Assembly (NCBI GenBank): GCA_009869945.1
Contig: WIXG01000170.1
Coordinates: 1-64,000, forward strand
Source of the DNA: Mesaphorura yosii
Taxonomy: Eukaryota; Arthropoda; Collembola; Poduromorpha; Tullbergiidae
Reading direction: 5' to 3'
Length of the DNA stretch: 64,000 nt
Translations under genes and position numbers: made by a program
The notes under the pieces: generated by a model
What the model was told of the DNA's origin: nothing
The model's input: the letters and a program-made list of their open reading frames with translations, nothing else
The model's database searches: none
In this document: positions 26,082 to 38,900 of the stretch, piece by piece
How the letters are laid out: each line of letters opens with the position of its first letter
Position numbering within the stretch: position 1 is the stretch's first letter

Positions 26082-28193
26082 AGCCGAGCCAGAGCCGAGC
26101 CCTGGTGTGTGGGACCTAGCCGGCAGAGTGACTATGGCCGTGACTACGACTGAAGTTTTAAAGGTCCTTACTTAAGTCTGGGACAGGAACACGAACGACA
26201 AATGCGAGACGAATTTTGTGCCAAGTTACCCTCTTAAAATTCTTACAATTAAGCGTACAAATTTGCGAATCTGCTCGTGGCTGCCTTCGGAAACCAAAGT
26301 TCAAAAGAGTCGAGTGCGTGCCGGTGCCAGTAAAAAGAAATGATGCGCTCAATAATCAAATTTACTGTCTGTCCCCTCGTCAATCAAGCAGAAATTCGCC
26401 CGGAACTCCATCGTAGCAGAAACCTGCAATCATGAGCACAATCCAAGTCAAGAAACGAATACTAAACGAATTGAAACGGAAACAACTTAGGTCCTGAAAC
26501 AAGTCAAAATTTTCAAATTGCTAAATGTGATCAAACTAAATTGTACTTTCATCTTTCGACTATATTTAATTGGTGCTTGTGAATTTGCTGAAACTGCATT
26601 TTGGTGCATTTATTGAGTTAGTGAGAGAAATAATAGTTTTAGACTTACACAATTGTGAATCTGCATGCCTTTCATTTTCAAATTATGTAACTAGGAAATA
26701 GCGATCACTTAGCACACATTTAGGTCACGCTGAGTAGAGAGAAGGTTAGTTAGTCTTTTGCAACGATGGTCGAAACGATAATGGATGGAATAATTGTAAT
26801 GACGACAGTGTAGATTATTGAAAAATTACTTTTGCGGTCGGGTCAGATTTACGAATTTACACACGCTCGGCTTGCGTGAGAGCCTGTGGCTGCTGGAAAA
26901 ATAGTTTTATGTTTTGTGCAGTCTGCATTGTGGACAGGGAATAGTTTTCGAGGACTCTCAACTGTTTGCTCGAGAGCTGACTTTGAGAAACCGAGAATTG
27001 TGGCAAAGTTTAACGGCTTCGGAATTCTACTGCTTGAGACAAGCCGCTTGTACATTTTATAGATTCTCGTTTCCGAATTTCTTACTTTCGAAGCCCAAAA
27101 CTATTTTCTATTTACAAAGTGAGCTTGGAATTGCATTTTATAGCAATCGGAGATTATAATTAATGTCAGAGTGTGTATTCATAATCACTTCGTTTGAATT
27201 TGGAGAGAGTCGTGGAATCTTGTCGTGTCTTACAATTTAGTCAATATCTTTTATACAGTAGTTTAAAATTTTTGAAAACAGCCATAAGCATGCATGGCAC
27301 AGTCAGAAAATCGAAATATGAAACAAAATGAATTTTGTGTACAAAGTTAATGCTTAGTGAATTGATAAGGATTAGGAAATTAGGAAGAACGCGTAAGCGT
27401 GTTCTGCTCACTCAAACATTTACATTTACGAAACTGAAAAGTGAGAAATATTCGGACAATGCGAAAAGCAGAGAGGACGTACGAGAATCGAATCGAATGT
27501 AAAGAAAGGCTTAAATAGTTTAAATTTTTATATTTACTACATTCAAGAATCTATATCTATATTTACTGTGTCTATATTATGTTCTGTGCTGATGCTACGC
27601 AAGCAGATGTATCTATATTCTATAAGAGTGCTGGAAAGTATGACATGTCAAGAGAAAAAGTGAAAGAATGCGATGAAATAAATGCAAAATTATATTTTGT
27701 TCGATACTCAATCACAAAACGCGAATTGGCACATTCTTTGCACTGTTTTTGTTTTGTTTTATATTTGGCTCCCGGTATTGATTCCATTCCGGGAAATGGA
27801 AATGCTCACCGGTACGATAGCAATGTGATGGGCAAGACGGTCCTCTGCCTTTCTTTTTCTTCGCCTTTTAGTTTCTTGCTATTACAGCACGAAGAGCCGC
27901 GAGAGCGAAAATGCTGTGTTTTACAGGCGAATCCAGTAGAAACTTCCGGAAAAGGAGCGAGCTACGAAAGTTGAAGGGCGAAGTGAAAGTCGTAGTCATG
28001 AGAGCAGAGCGGAGCAGAACAGAAAACGCACTCCTTTCCCTGCCATGACGGCGAGCACCGTGACTCAGCACAAATTCGACTCGTTGTGACTGTGAATGAA
28101 TTTAACGCAGATAACGGTCGAATTAGACACAATTTTAAATACACATTCTACGCAGTGTTTAAAACTCATTTTGGATCGTAGTTCAGTATTTGA
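26082..28193. other. Mondo 3' UTR and spacer to the TMBIM gene
   Basis: About 2.1 kb, AT-rich, no coding exon. An AATAAA lies at 27677-27682, but the true Mondo polyadenylation site cannot be fixed from sequence alone. The TMBIM promoter must lie at the right end; no TATA box is evident. Confidence 0.4.
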
Positions 28194-29295
28194 ATGGCGT
28201 TCAACCAGCAAGGACCTTACGTGGCTTACGGTGAGTTTAATAATTAATCCGAGTTCTTAGGCTTGGCTTATTCGCTCTCTTTTCTGTGTAGGCCCAGCCC
28301 CACCACCGATGGGTCCATATCCCGACCCCTCCGGCTACCCGATGCAAGGTGGCTACCCGACTATGCAAGGAGGCTACCCGATGCAGGGAGGATTCCCGAT
28401 GCAGGGCGGCGGGATGATGGGGCAGGCCGGATTCCCACCAATGCAGCAGGGAGGCTTCGGCCCGCAGGCGGCGGCTTACGCGCATGGGTTTCCGAAGGAA
28501 GAAGTGCGGATTGGCAGCGTAGGGGGCGAAGGCGGCGGACAGTACGGCATGGAATTCTCCGACAAAACCATTCGAAGGGCATTCATCCGGAAGGTGTACA
28601 GCATTCTGATGCTTCAGCTCCTCGTTACGATCGGACTCATTGGACTCTTCATCTTCAATGACGACGTCAAGCTCTTCGCGTACCGGAACTCGTGGCTGCT
28701 CTACGCCGCGATGGGAATGATGGTGGTGCTGCTGATCGTGCTGACGTGCTGTGGATCAGTCCGACGCCAGTCGCCTCAGAACTTCATCTGCCTGGGACTG
28801 TTCACGCTCGTGGAGGGGTTTCTACTCGGAGTCATCAGCAGGTAAAGTGACGGAAATTGCCGGTGGTGCGATCTTTTACCGGTGATTCATTTTTTAAAAA
28901 TATTTTCTACTGACAGCGTGCATGGGCGTGACGAGGTCTTCATGGCTGGAGGGATAACGTGCTTCATCTGCCTGGCTCTCACGCTCTTCTCGTTCCAGAC
29001 TAAGTGGGACTTTACGGCGATGGGCGGGATTCTCTTCGTGGCAGCACTCATCCTCATGCTCTTTGGGATCCTGGCCATCTTCTTCCCCGTCCTGAAGATC
29101 TTCTACGCGTGTGCGGGCGCCTTCATCTTCTGCTGCTACCTCGTCTACGACACACAACTCATGCTCGGAGGAAAACACAAGAACGCGATTTCACCCGAAG
29201 AGTACATCTTCGCGGCACTCAGCCTCTACCTGGACATCATCAACATCTTCATGTACATCCTCGCCATCCTCTCGAGCAGCCGCGGGAGCGATTGA
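28194..29295 (+). CDS. Bax-inhibitor-1 / Lifeguard (TMBIM) family membrane protein
   Basis: Exons 28194-28230, 28292-28841 and 28917-29295 join in phase (1, then 2) to give 321 residues. Residues 1 to about 90 form a Pro/Gly/Met/Gln-rich cytoplasmic tail with repeated GGYPMQGG-like units, as in the NMDA-receptor-associated (GRINA/TMBIM3) and Lifeguard subgroup. The remainder is the BI-1 fold: FIRKVYSILMLQLLVTIGLI, a run of hydrophobic helices, and the family signature YDTQLMLGGKH near the end, then SLYLDIINIFMYILAIL. The family acts as ER, Golgi or plasma-membrane calcium-leak and anti-apoptotic proteins. Which Lifeguard paralogue this is, and its localisation, cannot be settled from sequence here. 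Confidence 0.93.
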
Positions 29296-29752
29296 ATCAT
29301 CCAATCCTCAGCAACGCAACGCCAAACTACTGCTTCACACGGCACCGGGCACCTGGGCGCTTGACCCTTGGCTTGACCTGTGAACTTCTACTCATGTTTC
29401 ATGTACGGCGGAGTGACTGGAAATGGAATCTCCTGCAAGATAAGCATCTCTCGAAAGAGTCTCTAATGATAATGATAAAAATGATAAGTAAATGTCCAAA
29501 ACTCTATTTATTGTCTAAAAGTAAAGGCAAATACTTATATACTACTAGCACCTGACATTCCTTACACAAATGCGATGTGGCATTCCTTACTTAGCTTAAA
29601 GCCTAAAAACCTAAAATTGCCCTACGTAAATTTAGTACGTCTACATAGATTTACTACGTACATGCATGATTTCTGTACCTGGCACCCTAAATTCATGTCA
29701 ATCACAAAATCGTGCGTAGAGTAGAATCGTAGAATAAATAGTGTCGTATCTT
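29296..29752. other. Overlapping 3' ends of TMBIM and the unknown gene
   Basis: The two stop codons are 457 bases apart and face each other. A plus-strand AATAAA (29733-29738) lies only 14 bases from the minus-strand stop codon. A minus-strand AATAAA (TTTATT at 29507-29512) lies within the presumed TMBIM 3' UTR. Confidence 0.5.
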
Positions 29753-30543
29753 CTATTCAACAAGTGCAAATTTCTTCTCAAGGCCGATAACACGCTTGAA
29801 GGCGGCAATCTTGTTCTTCTGCAGCTGAACCGCTGCGCTCTGGATTCGTGTCAACTCGATGTATTCGGCCAGAGGACGCTGGACGCTGTCGTCGACGGCC
29901 TCAGTATTAATCTCCGTCGTGATTCGGTGCAGAAGTCGGTTTGGACTGACGTGCTTGACTTGCTCCATCGCACAGCCCCCGTGCGACTCTCGAACCCGAT
30001 TCAGAAGAGCGTTGATCTCTGGCTTGAAGTTGTAGTCGGCCAAGTCCGTGTAAATCTCCACCACCGTGTTCGCGTGGCAAAGAACATCCTGATAGAAGCG
30101 AAGAGCGTGGAGGAGCGCCTTCCTGCGCAGGTCAAGCGCCATTTCAATTCTGCTCACATGCCCTTGGCCCTTTGTGCCTGATAGACTTGTGTGATAGAAG
30201 TACTCGCAGTACGTCTGGCCGTCGCTCATCTCGTAAATGGAGAAGAAGATTGCGACTCGGTAGCACGCTTGCGTGACGACGACGATTCGGGTCACGTACA
30301 GAGATGACACCGCTAGAGCCTGTTGAGCTCCAGTCTGAGTTTCGGGAAGCATGATTTTTTGACGCTGAAATCAACAGCGACAGTTGAAATCTCAGATTTT
30401 GAACGGCAAGCAAATTACGAGCAATTGAAGCTTACCACGGCAGAGAAGGTCTGCTGGCAGAGATCGAATACAGTCAACAGGGAATAACACGCGAAAGAGA
30501 CTAGTGTGTCGTAGTAGAATTGGAGAAGCGAAGCCAGGGACAT
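29753..30543 (-). CDS. Unrecognised two-exon protein, 239 residues
   Basis: Exon 1 runs 30543-30436 (36 codons; donor GTAAGC). Exon 2 runs 30364-29753 (204 codons with stop; acceptor TGATTTCAG). The phase-0 join makes one clean frame from ATG 30543. I do not recognise the family. Residues about 4-32 are hydrophobic and aromatic (LLQFYYDTLVSFACYSLLTV), perhaps a membrane anchor or buried helix. Residues about 37-80 contain a second hydrophobic stretch (LYVTRIVVVTQACYRVAIFF). The C-terminal two-thirds looks alpha-helical, with many charged residues and ending in KNKIAAFKRVIGLEKKF. The GC-rich coding frame and consensus splice sites support a real gene. It is convergent with TMBIM. Confidence 0.7.
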
Positions 30544-32998
30544 TCGAGGCTCAACTTCGCTAGCATTCGAGGCTAGCTCAAGACGAGATTGACCAGAAAA
30601 AAAGAAGAGTCAGAAAAAGTCAAGTGCTTCTGGCTGGATCAGTTTCCTAATTGCGATTGTGGGATCAGATCAGGGTATAAATTTAAATATGACCATGTCG
30701 AAACCAAAACGAAAGTAGGTTTGTCATGTTTTGCTTCCGAGGTCGATGTCCAGCCCGCATTGTTCTTTGTTTACCAGTTTGCTCGCTCATGCTTGCCTTA
30801 TGCGAATCCGAACGCGTAATTGGTTCAAAGTGACGACGATTGACGGGGATAGGCGGAAGGACGAATACGGAAATACCTGTACATGTAAATAATGACAAAG
30901 TAATTAACAATCAACACTGAACTGATAAGCTGCACTGTTTTGTGCAGCAGATGAGGTTTATCACACTTTATCAGTCATTACTCGCTCGCTTAACGTCTGC
31001 GACGACACAGGTTCTTGGCGCATACCGTCGCGTGGCAGTAAAGTGGCGCAGTTTGTTTTGTATTGGCATTGTGTGTCGTTACATTTTTAATTAAACATCA
31101 AAGCGAACACAACTCTCTGTGGCTCGCCACTTTTCGTTTTGCCACATTACAATTCCATTTGCATGTTTCCCTTTTCCTTTTTTACTTTTGCGGTTCGGAT
31201 TCGAATTCCATGTCCACATTTTTTTCTCAGGTGCTTTGTGCTGTGCATTTGTGCGTGGCGAACCCGCGCGAGAAACAATATTCAGAAAAGCTTTCTTGTT
31301 ATTACATTATTATTATTGTTATTGTTATGATATTTGGAAATATACGTGAGCGAGCGAGCATGAACCAACAACAAACAAACGTACGTACGTATTTCACATT
31401 TCGCATTTCGGGTTTTGTGTTTTGTGCCCTTTGTGCACATGTATTACAATCGTATTACAGAAAAAGAACAAGATCGTAGAGATTTGCATCGATCTGCGTG
31501 CAACAGCGCAGCTAGACTGCGGGGCCAAGCTGGGCTGGCGTTTTGAATGATTTCATTCAACATACGCTCGTTGCAATTGCAATAAAAATGAAACTTTTAC
31601 TTTTGCTTTTGCCCTGCCATGTCGTTCTTCTATTCGTATTCGGTATTCGTAATAATAGTGCTCGGATGCTAAACTTTAAAAATAAACTTTGAGTGTTGTA
31701 CTTTTTTCGCGCATGTATGCAAGCGGAAGCAGAAAGTCCTCCGTAGCCGTAGCCGTAGCGTTTTATATACGATTACGATTTTGGCCGTAGCCAATACTGT
31801 ACCTGTCTCAGCTTTCTCTTCTCCACTACCACGTCGCCAGAAGAAACGGCATGCATTTAATTATCGAGACGGTTCGAATTTGTTGGGTTGCAAATTACGT
31901 CGACGTCGAGCAGGACGACCGATTGATTGGACAGCGTCGGCGAGAGTTACGCGTGGAGGAAAAACAGGTGAGCCAGAATGAAAGCGAAAGAAATGACCGA
32001 CCATGAATAAGAAAATAAGAAAGGGCAGTTTGTGGTATTTAATGAACAAAAGCGGGAGACGGACGTCAGGAGTCAGTGAGAATCGCCGCATTTGTGTGCG
32101 CGTTTCTGCCAGCTCGTTAGCTCGCTTCTATTTCTCGGTGAAAAAATTCCACGCTTTCTTCTTAGCGGATGCGGATCTTCGGATGGGTCGGTCTTAAACT
32201 CTTCATTCATCTACTCTTACTCTGAGAGAGGCGGCACTCGCACGCTTTCGTTAACACGATCTCCGTAATTTTTAACTGGAAATGTTAATTGTGCGCTACG
32301 TTAATGGTTAATGATTTTGACCATCTGCTGTCGTAATCAAACGTAATGTTTTCGTGTTCCGGAAGATTCCAGCGTCTTCGGCAGTGCGATTGGAGTCTAG
32401 CAGAGTTAAAAGGAAATGGATATGGCGATGGTGATGGTGATGGCGATGCGTGTCGCGCCCGTAAAAATAAAAAGCAACTGTACACTAAGTTGATATTTGA
32501 TTGGTTGTATTGCGTAAAATATTGTAAAATGTAATTGCAGAAGAAAGGGAACAGAAACAGAACACAGAATGACGAAAATAACAATTCTCGGTTGGATAAA
32601 CAAAAATATGCAAATAAGTAAAGAAAGGCAGAGGCAGGGCAGTAGCCGCCGCGAAAAGAGAAAGTACATTTCGGCGTATAAAACTTGTCCTTAGAAATAG
32701 GAAATCAGTCTACCAGGCTTCGCATTCGCGAATTTGCGTAAGTTATAGTTAGCTGCCGAAATTCGCACATTCGCAGGAGCAGCGGGACATTGGAAATAAC
32801 GAAACAAGTCGTACGAACATCCGCGAGTCTTATCTCAATATAAATTGTCTTGTTTCTATTCGCAGTTCTCAGCCTGTAAAATGCCGTACAAAAGCAGCTT
32901 CAGATTAGCTTAGTTTAGAGTCTAGTACAATAATAATTTCATCTGTACTCGTATTGTATTGGTAGCGTAATCGATTGACTATGCACGCACACGCACTT
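30544..32998. other. Spacer between the unknown gene and the latrophilin 3' end
   Basis: About 2.5 kb holding the unknown gene's promoter and the latrophilin 3' UTR. No coding exon supported. It includes short simple repeats: CGTACGTACGTA at about 31380, TTATTATTATTG at about 31308, and GATGGTGATGGTGATGGCG at about 32427. Confidence 0.4.
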
Positions 32999-35900
32999 CT
33001 ACACCATGTGCACGTTCTGCAGAATGTGTTCGTCAGGGTGGAGGCCCTTCAGCGCCACGTGGTGAAGGTGCTCGGACGGGGTTCGGTGGCTGGGGTTCAG
33101 GCGGCTCGAGTACTGCGCCTGTGCCTGCGCCTGCGCTTGAGCAGCGGCGACGGCGGCCGCCTGCTGTTGGTGATGCTGTTGCTGCAGCTGCTGTTGGAAT
33201 TGCTGCTGCTGCTGCAGGAGTGCGGCGTGCTGGGGGTGTGCCTGTGCCTGTGCGTGGGAGTGAAGGTGCTGACTCCTGTTCAGGAGCGGATTCGCAGCCT
33301 CGCTCCCGATGAACAGGTCGCCTTTTCTCCGGTCCTTACTATTGCTATGGATATGGCGATGCGGATAATGCGACATTCCTCGCGACTACAACAAGGACAA
33401 CATAAGTGATGGACAATGAGTACATGCATTTTTCGTTAATTTCATTGGAAGAGCTTGGCGTACTCACTTGAGGACTGTACAGACTGCGATTGTACAGGTC
33501 GATTTCGTGCGGGTAGAGGTGATGATGAGGAGACTCGTCCTCGGAGAGATCAGACACGGATGCCCGTGGAGAGGAGGGTTTCTCGATCTCCTCATACACG
33601 GGCTCCCGGTGATGGTAGGCCGCGTTGCGGATGTCTGAGTAGCTGCTGCCTCGCGTCCAATGCCCGTCCAGATTCGACATACCCCTATTATACAGACCAC
33701 CGCCCATCCCGATGTCGGGGTCATACCGCGGGCCGCTCGACATGCTCCCTGGCGAGGGCTGGATGCCTGCAGCCGCCAGCTGCTTGGCGTAAAGACTTTC
33801 TTGAGCACGGAGGCTGCTGCTGTCGACGGGCTGTCGACTCATCGAGAGGTACGGCGCCACTCCCGCCGAGACGGGAACTCGCTGCTGCGTTTGCTGCATG
33901 AGATGGTTGTTGTGGCAAGCTTCCGCCACACCGGGCCCGTGCAGCGTATGCATGCCCGACAACCCACCGCCCTGCAGCTGCAACTGTTGCTGAGAGTGTG
34001 TCGACATTTCCGTATCACTCGAAGTCGACCCCTTCCCACAATCACAGAATTTTCTCGCCAACTGAAACGAGACAAATAAAATGGGTAAAAAAAGCAAAAA
34101 TATATCAATTCACCGTTGATTGCTTACGTTTTCAGCTTTTAAAGCATGGAACACGAGGACGGCAATGCCCTCGACGATGAGGACGAGCGCCGTGGCGTAT
34201 GTCACGGCCGGGGACTGCGACTCCAGCTGGACGAGACGGAGCGTCCAGGAGACTGTGAGGCAGACGAGGATGAGGAGGCTGCCACGGAGCCAAGTCCTGA
34301 AACAAGGAGCAGTGCAAATTAGCCATTACTCGTTGCACAAAGCAGTAGCATGCATTCGCTTTACGCTTTCGCATTCACAATAAATTCCGGACATGACAAT
34401 AAAATATTGCCGTGCCAGTGGCGCGGTGATTGCGATTCTTACCCTGCGTAGACGTATAAAGCTTTGTCATCGTTGGGCTTCTTTGGCATGGCAGACAGGA
34501 GTCCGCAGACTTTGTACGACGTGTACAGTAAGACAGCAGCTGTGGCCTGCGGAAAATACAAATTGATATTAAATAATGGCTTCTGGACTCTTAATATCCC
34601 ATTCAAAACGCGTAATCCTCCGCGCCGCGTATCGCGTGTGTCCTTACGAGAGCGACGATGACTGCGGGTCCGACGAAGCAGAGAAGGGCGAACGTTGGCT
34701 GGATCCAGCAGTAGGGTTCTGCTCGGTAACCGTGCGTGTCGAGGAGGAAGGAGAGGAGGACGACGATGGCTGGCGAGCCGTAGGAGACGCCGTAGTACCA
34801 CACTTGACGGGATAATCCACTCTCAGCTGCCTCCACCACGATCAGATGTAGATGGAAGCCTGCAAAAAGACACAGGACGAAATGAAGTCCTTTGTTCATA
34901 ACTTATTCACATTTCTGTCAGACGGAGCCCGCAAAAACAATGCGCGTTGTGAAATGATTTCCAATAAAAATTTAGGTTCCTTTCCCCTCGCTGCTGCGTT
35001 GCGATTACGAGGAGCAGCACGACTATTAAGACCTCCCTCATGCCACATTCGATGGAATAGAGCAGATCATCATCTCGCGAAGCTCGTGTAGCTGTGTACG
35101 TACCGTGAAGGAAAAGCCATAAAATGGAAGCCAATGCAAAGTAGTGTTGAAAGAGCGCGATCGGTGTGCAGAGCCACGGACGCGACGTTTCGTGAATTCC
35201 CAGAACGAAAATTATCTCGCCAATCAGCAGGCAGAGAAACAGGTTCTTCAGAATCATCGTCTGGAATACCTACAACACAAATCAAGTCGGCCGTGTTTAT
35301 ACGCGTAGTGGCAATCCGAATCCGAGTGCCAAGCCGCAAAGTGACAAATTCGCCTCCTGAGAGACGAATCCGCGCAAGCGACGACACTCAAAATCGAGTC
35401 TGCATTTTGCATTTAATCATCGACTCCATAAATACAAATGATTCATGGCGACAAGCAAAATGCAAAAATGCAATCAAGGCGAAACTTAGAAACTTACTTT
35501 GCCGTGGATGCAAAAGTGAGTTATGACGAAAGTGAGGGCAAGGCACAGAATCAGCACGGCGGAACCAACCCACATGATCACCTGCGAACACAACACAAAG
35601 AAGTTTGAAATATTGATTCAGACGCGAATTAAGGACAGGCGCGATAAACTATAGGTTGCTAAATCGAGTCATAAAAGTTTAATATCGCTGATGTTGTGAT
35701 GTACCTGGAGAAGTTGGGGGGCCGGCAGGGCCGCGGGAAGGCTCTTGAGGTCCATGAGGATGGCGAAATTGGTCAAGTGTGTGCACTGACACTCCGTGTG
35801 GGTCCGGTTCGACTTGACCACCAGGCAGCCCTCCTCCGACCACGCACTGCGGGCACACAAAACAAAAAAAGTCTCATTTCCAAGTGCAAATTGCATATTT

Positions 35901-38900
35901 ACAGACTGCAGACTCCCGCCCGTGCCGTGCAGTGCACAATGACAAATGTGGGGCGGCCACACTGCGATCGAGCATTTTGATTACGCCGGCACCGGCGGGG
36001 TTCATTCGAACAACTTAAAAATGGAGTCAAACAATGGCATGCGTTGGCAGCGTTATTAGCAAGTCGAGTCACGGGAGTCGGTTGGAAAACAGAGATTTTG
36101 GAGATAAAGCCCGCATGCCACGCGTTAAGTAGAACAACAACATTCTGCTTGTAATAATCGCCAATCGCTCTTTGAAGTCACTCGCAGTGTGCTGCGCGAT
36201 ACACAAAGCGATTAGCATGCAGCATAGCCACTTTATCCACATAATCCGGCACGGGTTTCACATGGGATTCAGTCACTTACTTGAGTGTGTAGTCCCAGAA
36301 AACGCACTGCGGGTTGCTGACGTTGTCCAGCCACAAGTGACGAAATGTGAGCTGCACCGGGAGCGCTAATTGAATGTGGCGGCCTTGGTTCAGCGACGCG
36401 GAGATCACACGGGAGTTGACAACCTTCCGAGGCGACAGAGTCGAAACGGAGTTCTCGTCGGCGCCGGCGCCAGCAATGGTGTCGATGGGCTGCAGCACCT
36501 GCAGAGAACACGAGAGGAGATAAGGACAAAGGCATCGAAGCTTCAGCTTCAGAGGAAGGCTCTCGATGGCCTGCTATCACTATCGCTGTCGGCGTGTGTC
36601 ATGTGGGTTGCCACGCCACGTCAAATTAGCGCGAGCGGCTTCAACTTGATTTCCATTTTATGCACTTTGTGCCTTGGAAGCTTGGAGCAGTAGCACAAGC
36701 ACGGAATTGACAAACAGCCCATCATGAATTCATGAATAAAGTTTACTCGGCACGTTGGCGCTGCGTTGCGGGTAAACCGAAGAAACCACTTTCCAGGGAG
36801 CGACTCACTTTCCCTGCTGCTCCGATTTTGCAACTCGTCCTCCGTATTTTTGCGACAGTTCATTTGGCGAGACAAACTTATTAAAAGGAAAGTTCATTTG
36901 TTCAGTCTTCGGCATCGCGAGCTTTCCTTCTACTTTTACTTTTTGCCCACCTGCATGTCATTTTGGGTGCGAGGAGAGCGCTGAGCTGAGCCCTTGCCAA
37001 ACATATAAATTAGAGTTTGGTCGTGTGTTTATGCTCGCTCAGAGTGCATGAGGATATTTATGTGTACTCTGGAAATAGATTAGCTCCATTCTCAAGCACG
37101 CAGTGCATTAAACCTTTTGTTGGCGGGGAGAAAGCAGCAGTGGCTCTTTTTCTCACTTTATCGATTAGACATTCTACTCTGCATAGCAAACAGCCTAGCT
37201 GGTTAACTGCCTCCTTTCTTTGCCGGGTCTGTCGTTTCTCGTCCCGTCTTGAATGAACAAATAAATAGGAATGTCAAATGAGCGGACTCACATGCTCTAG
37301 GTTGTTGTAGGCGAAGCAGACGAGGCGCACGAGACCACCGTCGCTGTTCTCCCGAAGCGCCTCTGCGGGCATTGTCAGCACATCGCCCAGCTTGCCCCAG
37401 TGATCCGTCGACTCTAACGGAAAATTGATTTCGCGAACATTGCTCGCCTCGATTGCATAAATCGTCGTTACTGCAAATAAATAAGCATGCAACAATAGGC
37501 ATTAGGATCGCATAGGTTCATGTGCCTATTTCAAACAGGTGCTTCTTGACTCACGGATATTTTTTGAGGAGCGTCTCAGAATCTTCTCCGACGTGATGAC
37601 GTTCGCGAGGAGAAACGCGTTGTCTTCGAGACCGACGAGGAGCGCCGTGGCGTTGGCCATTTGATCGGTGTAGCTTAGCCCGCGCCACGGATCCAGTCTC
37701 GGTTTCTCGAGCAGGTTGCTCCCGGCGTCAAGAATAATCTGCAGAAGCTCGGCGGCCAGGTCTTCACGATTCACTTGGTTCGTCAGACTCCGCAGCTGAT
37801 CGCTCATCCGATACGCAATCGTTTTGATAATCTTCACGGCCGCCGCCACGTCTCCGCCGTACATTTGCTTGGTGCTCGTCACTTGCGCCAGGTCTCCGGC
37901 CACGTTTGAGATGTTGGGGTCTTCAAGCACTCGGCCCTGCGGCGGAAAAGGAACACCACATTAGCAATTTAGATTACGCAAAATTGTGATGGCGATGGCT
38001 CAACTTTTGGCTTAATGTCTACACTTACGAGGAGGCTCTGAAACCACGCAGACTTGCAGTCGCTCAGGTTGGGAGAGTCGGGGAACCAAACCGGGAGTCG
38101 AGTGCGGGAGTTCTCGACGCAGCGCCACTTTGCCAAGCCTGACGCTCCTCCTGGGCAGGGTTGTCGGGCGATGGTCCCCACCGACGTCCAGTTCCAGTAC
38201 ATTTCGCGGTCCCATTTGGCCATGCAGTGCTCGGAGCTTCGACCTGCAAGGCATGAAGGAATCTGTGCAGTCCATGCTCGACTTATGGTTCGTGTGATGT
38301 AAATGAGGGAAAATAAAAGGAGGCACCGGCACAAGATTCTCATTAAACTAACTTAACTGACTCGTCCAGCAGAATGTTTTCTCGTCCACGTCCGCGAGAA
38401 TTTCAGGTATTTGCACGCGATGTTTGGAATGCAAATAAATTACGACTCACCTGAAGCCGGATGACTAATTCCACGCTCTAACTTGACATCATCCTGAGCG
38501 TCTCGACCGCCGTGTCGACTGATTTGCGTTGGCGGCACTCCGCGCGGCGGGCTTCGCGTTGGTGAACCGTTGTTGTTTCCACCGCTGCCGGAGCTTCCGC
38601 TCTCGGCCGTGTTGTCGGACCACATTCCATCCATTCCTGGCGCACCGCCGCCGTCAGTCTCCTTCGGTCGCTCTCGCTCAAACTGAGCCCAGTCCCATGA
38701 ACTCTCCGTCATGTCCCCGTCAGACTCAGAGTCTGCTTCGTCCTCGTCCTCTTCCCACACGCGGTACTCGTCATTGTCACTCGCCTCGCCACCTCCGTTG
38801 CCAGGCGCTCTGGGAGCGGGTCTCACGTCGCTCCCTCGCTGCTTCGGCGGCAGTGCAGGAGCTGGAGCCGGAGCAGGAGCAGGAGCTCGGGCCCGAGGCC

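Noticed and set aside
32975..33409. 144-codon plus-strand Leu/Val-rich frame opposite the latrophilin tail
   Set aside because: Trinucleotide repeat shadow of the Gln/Ala-rich tail.
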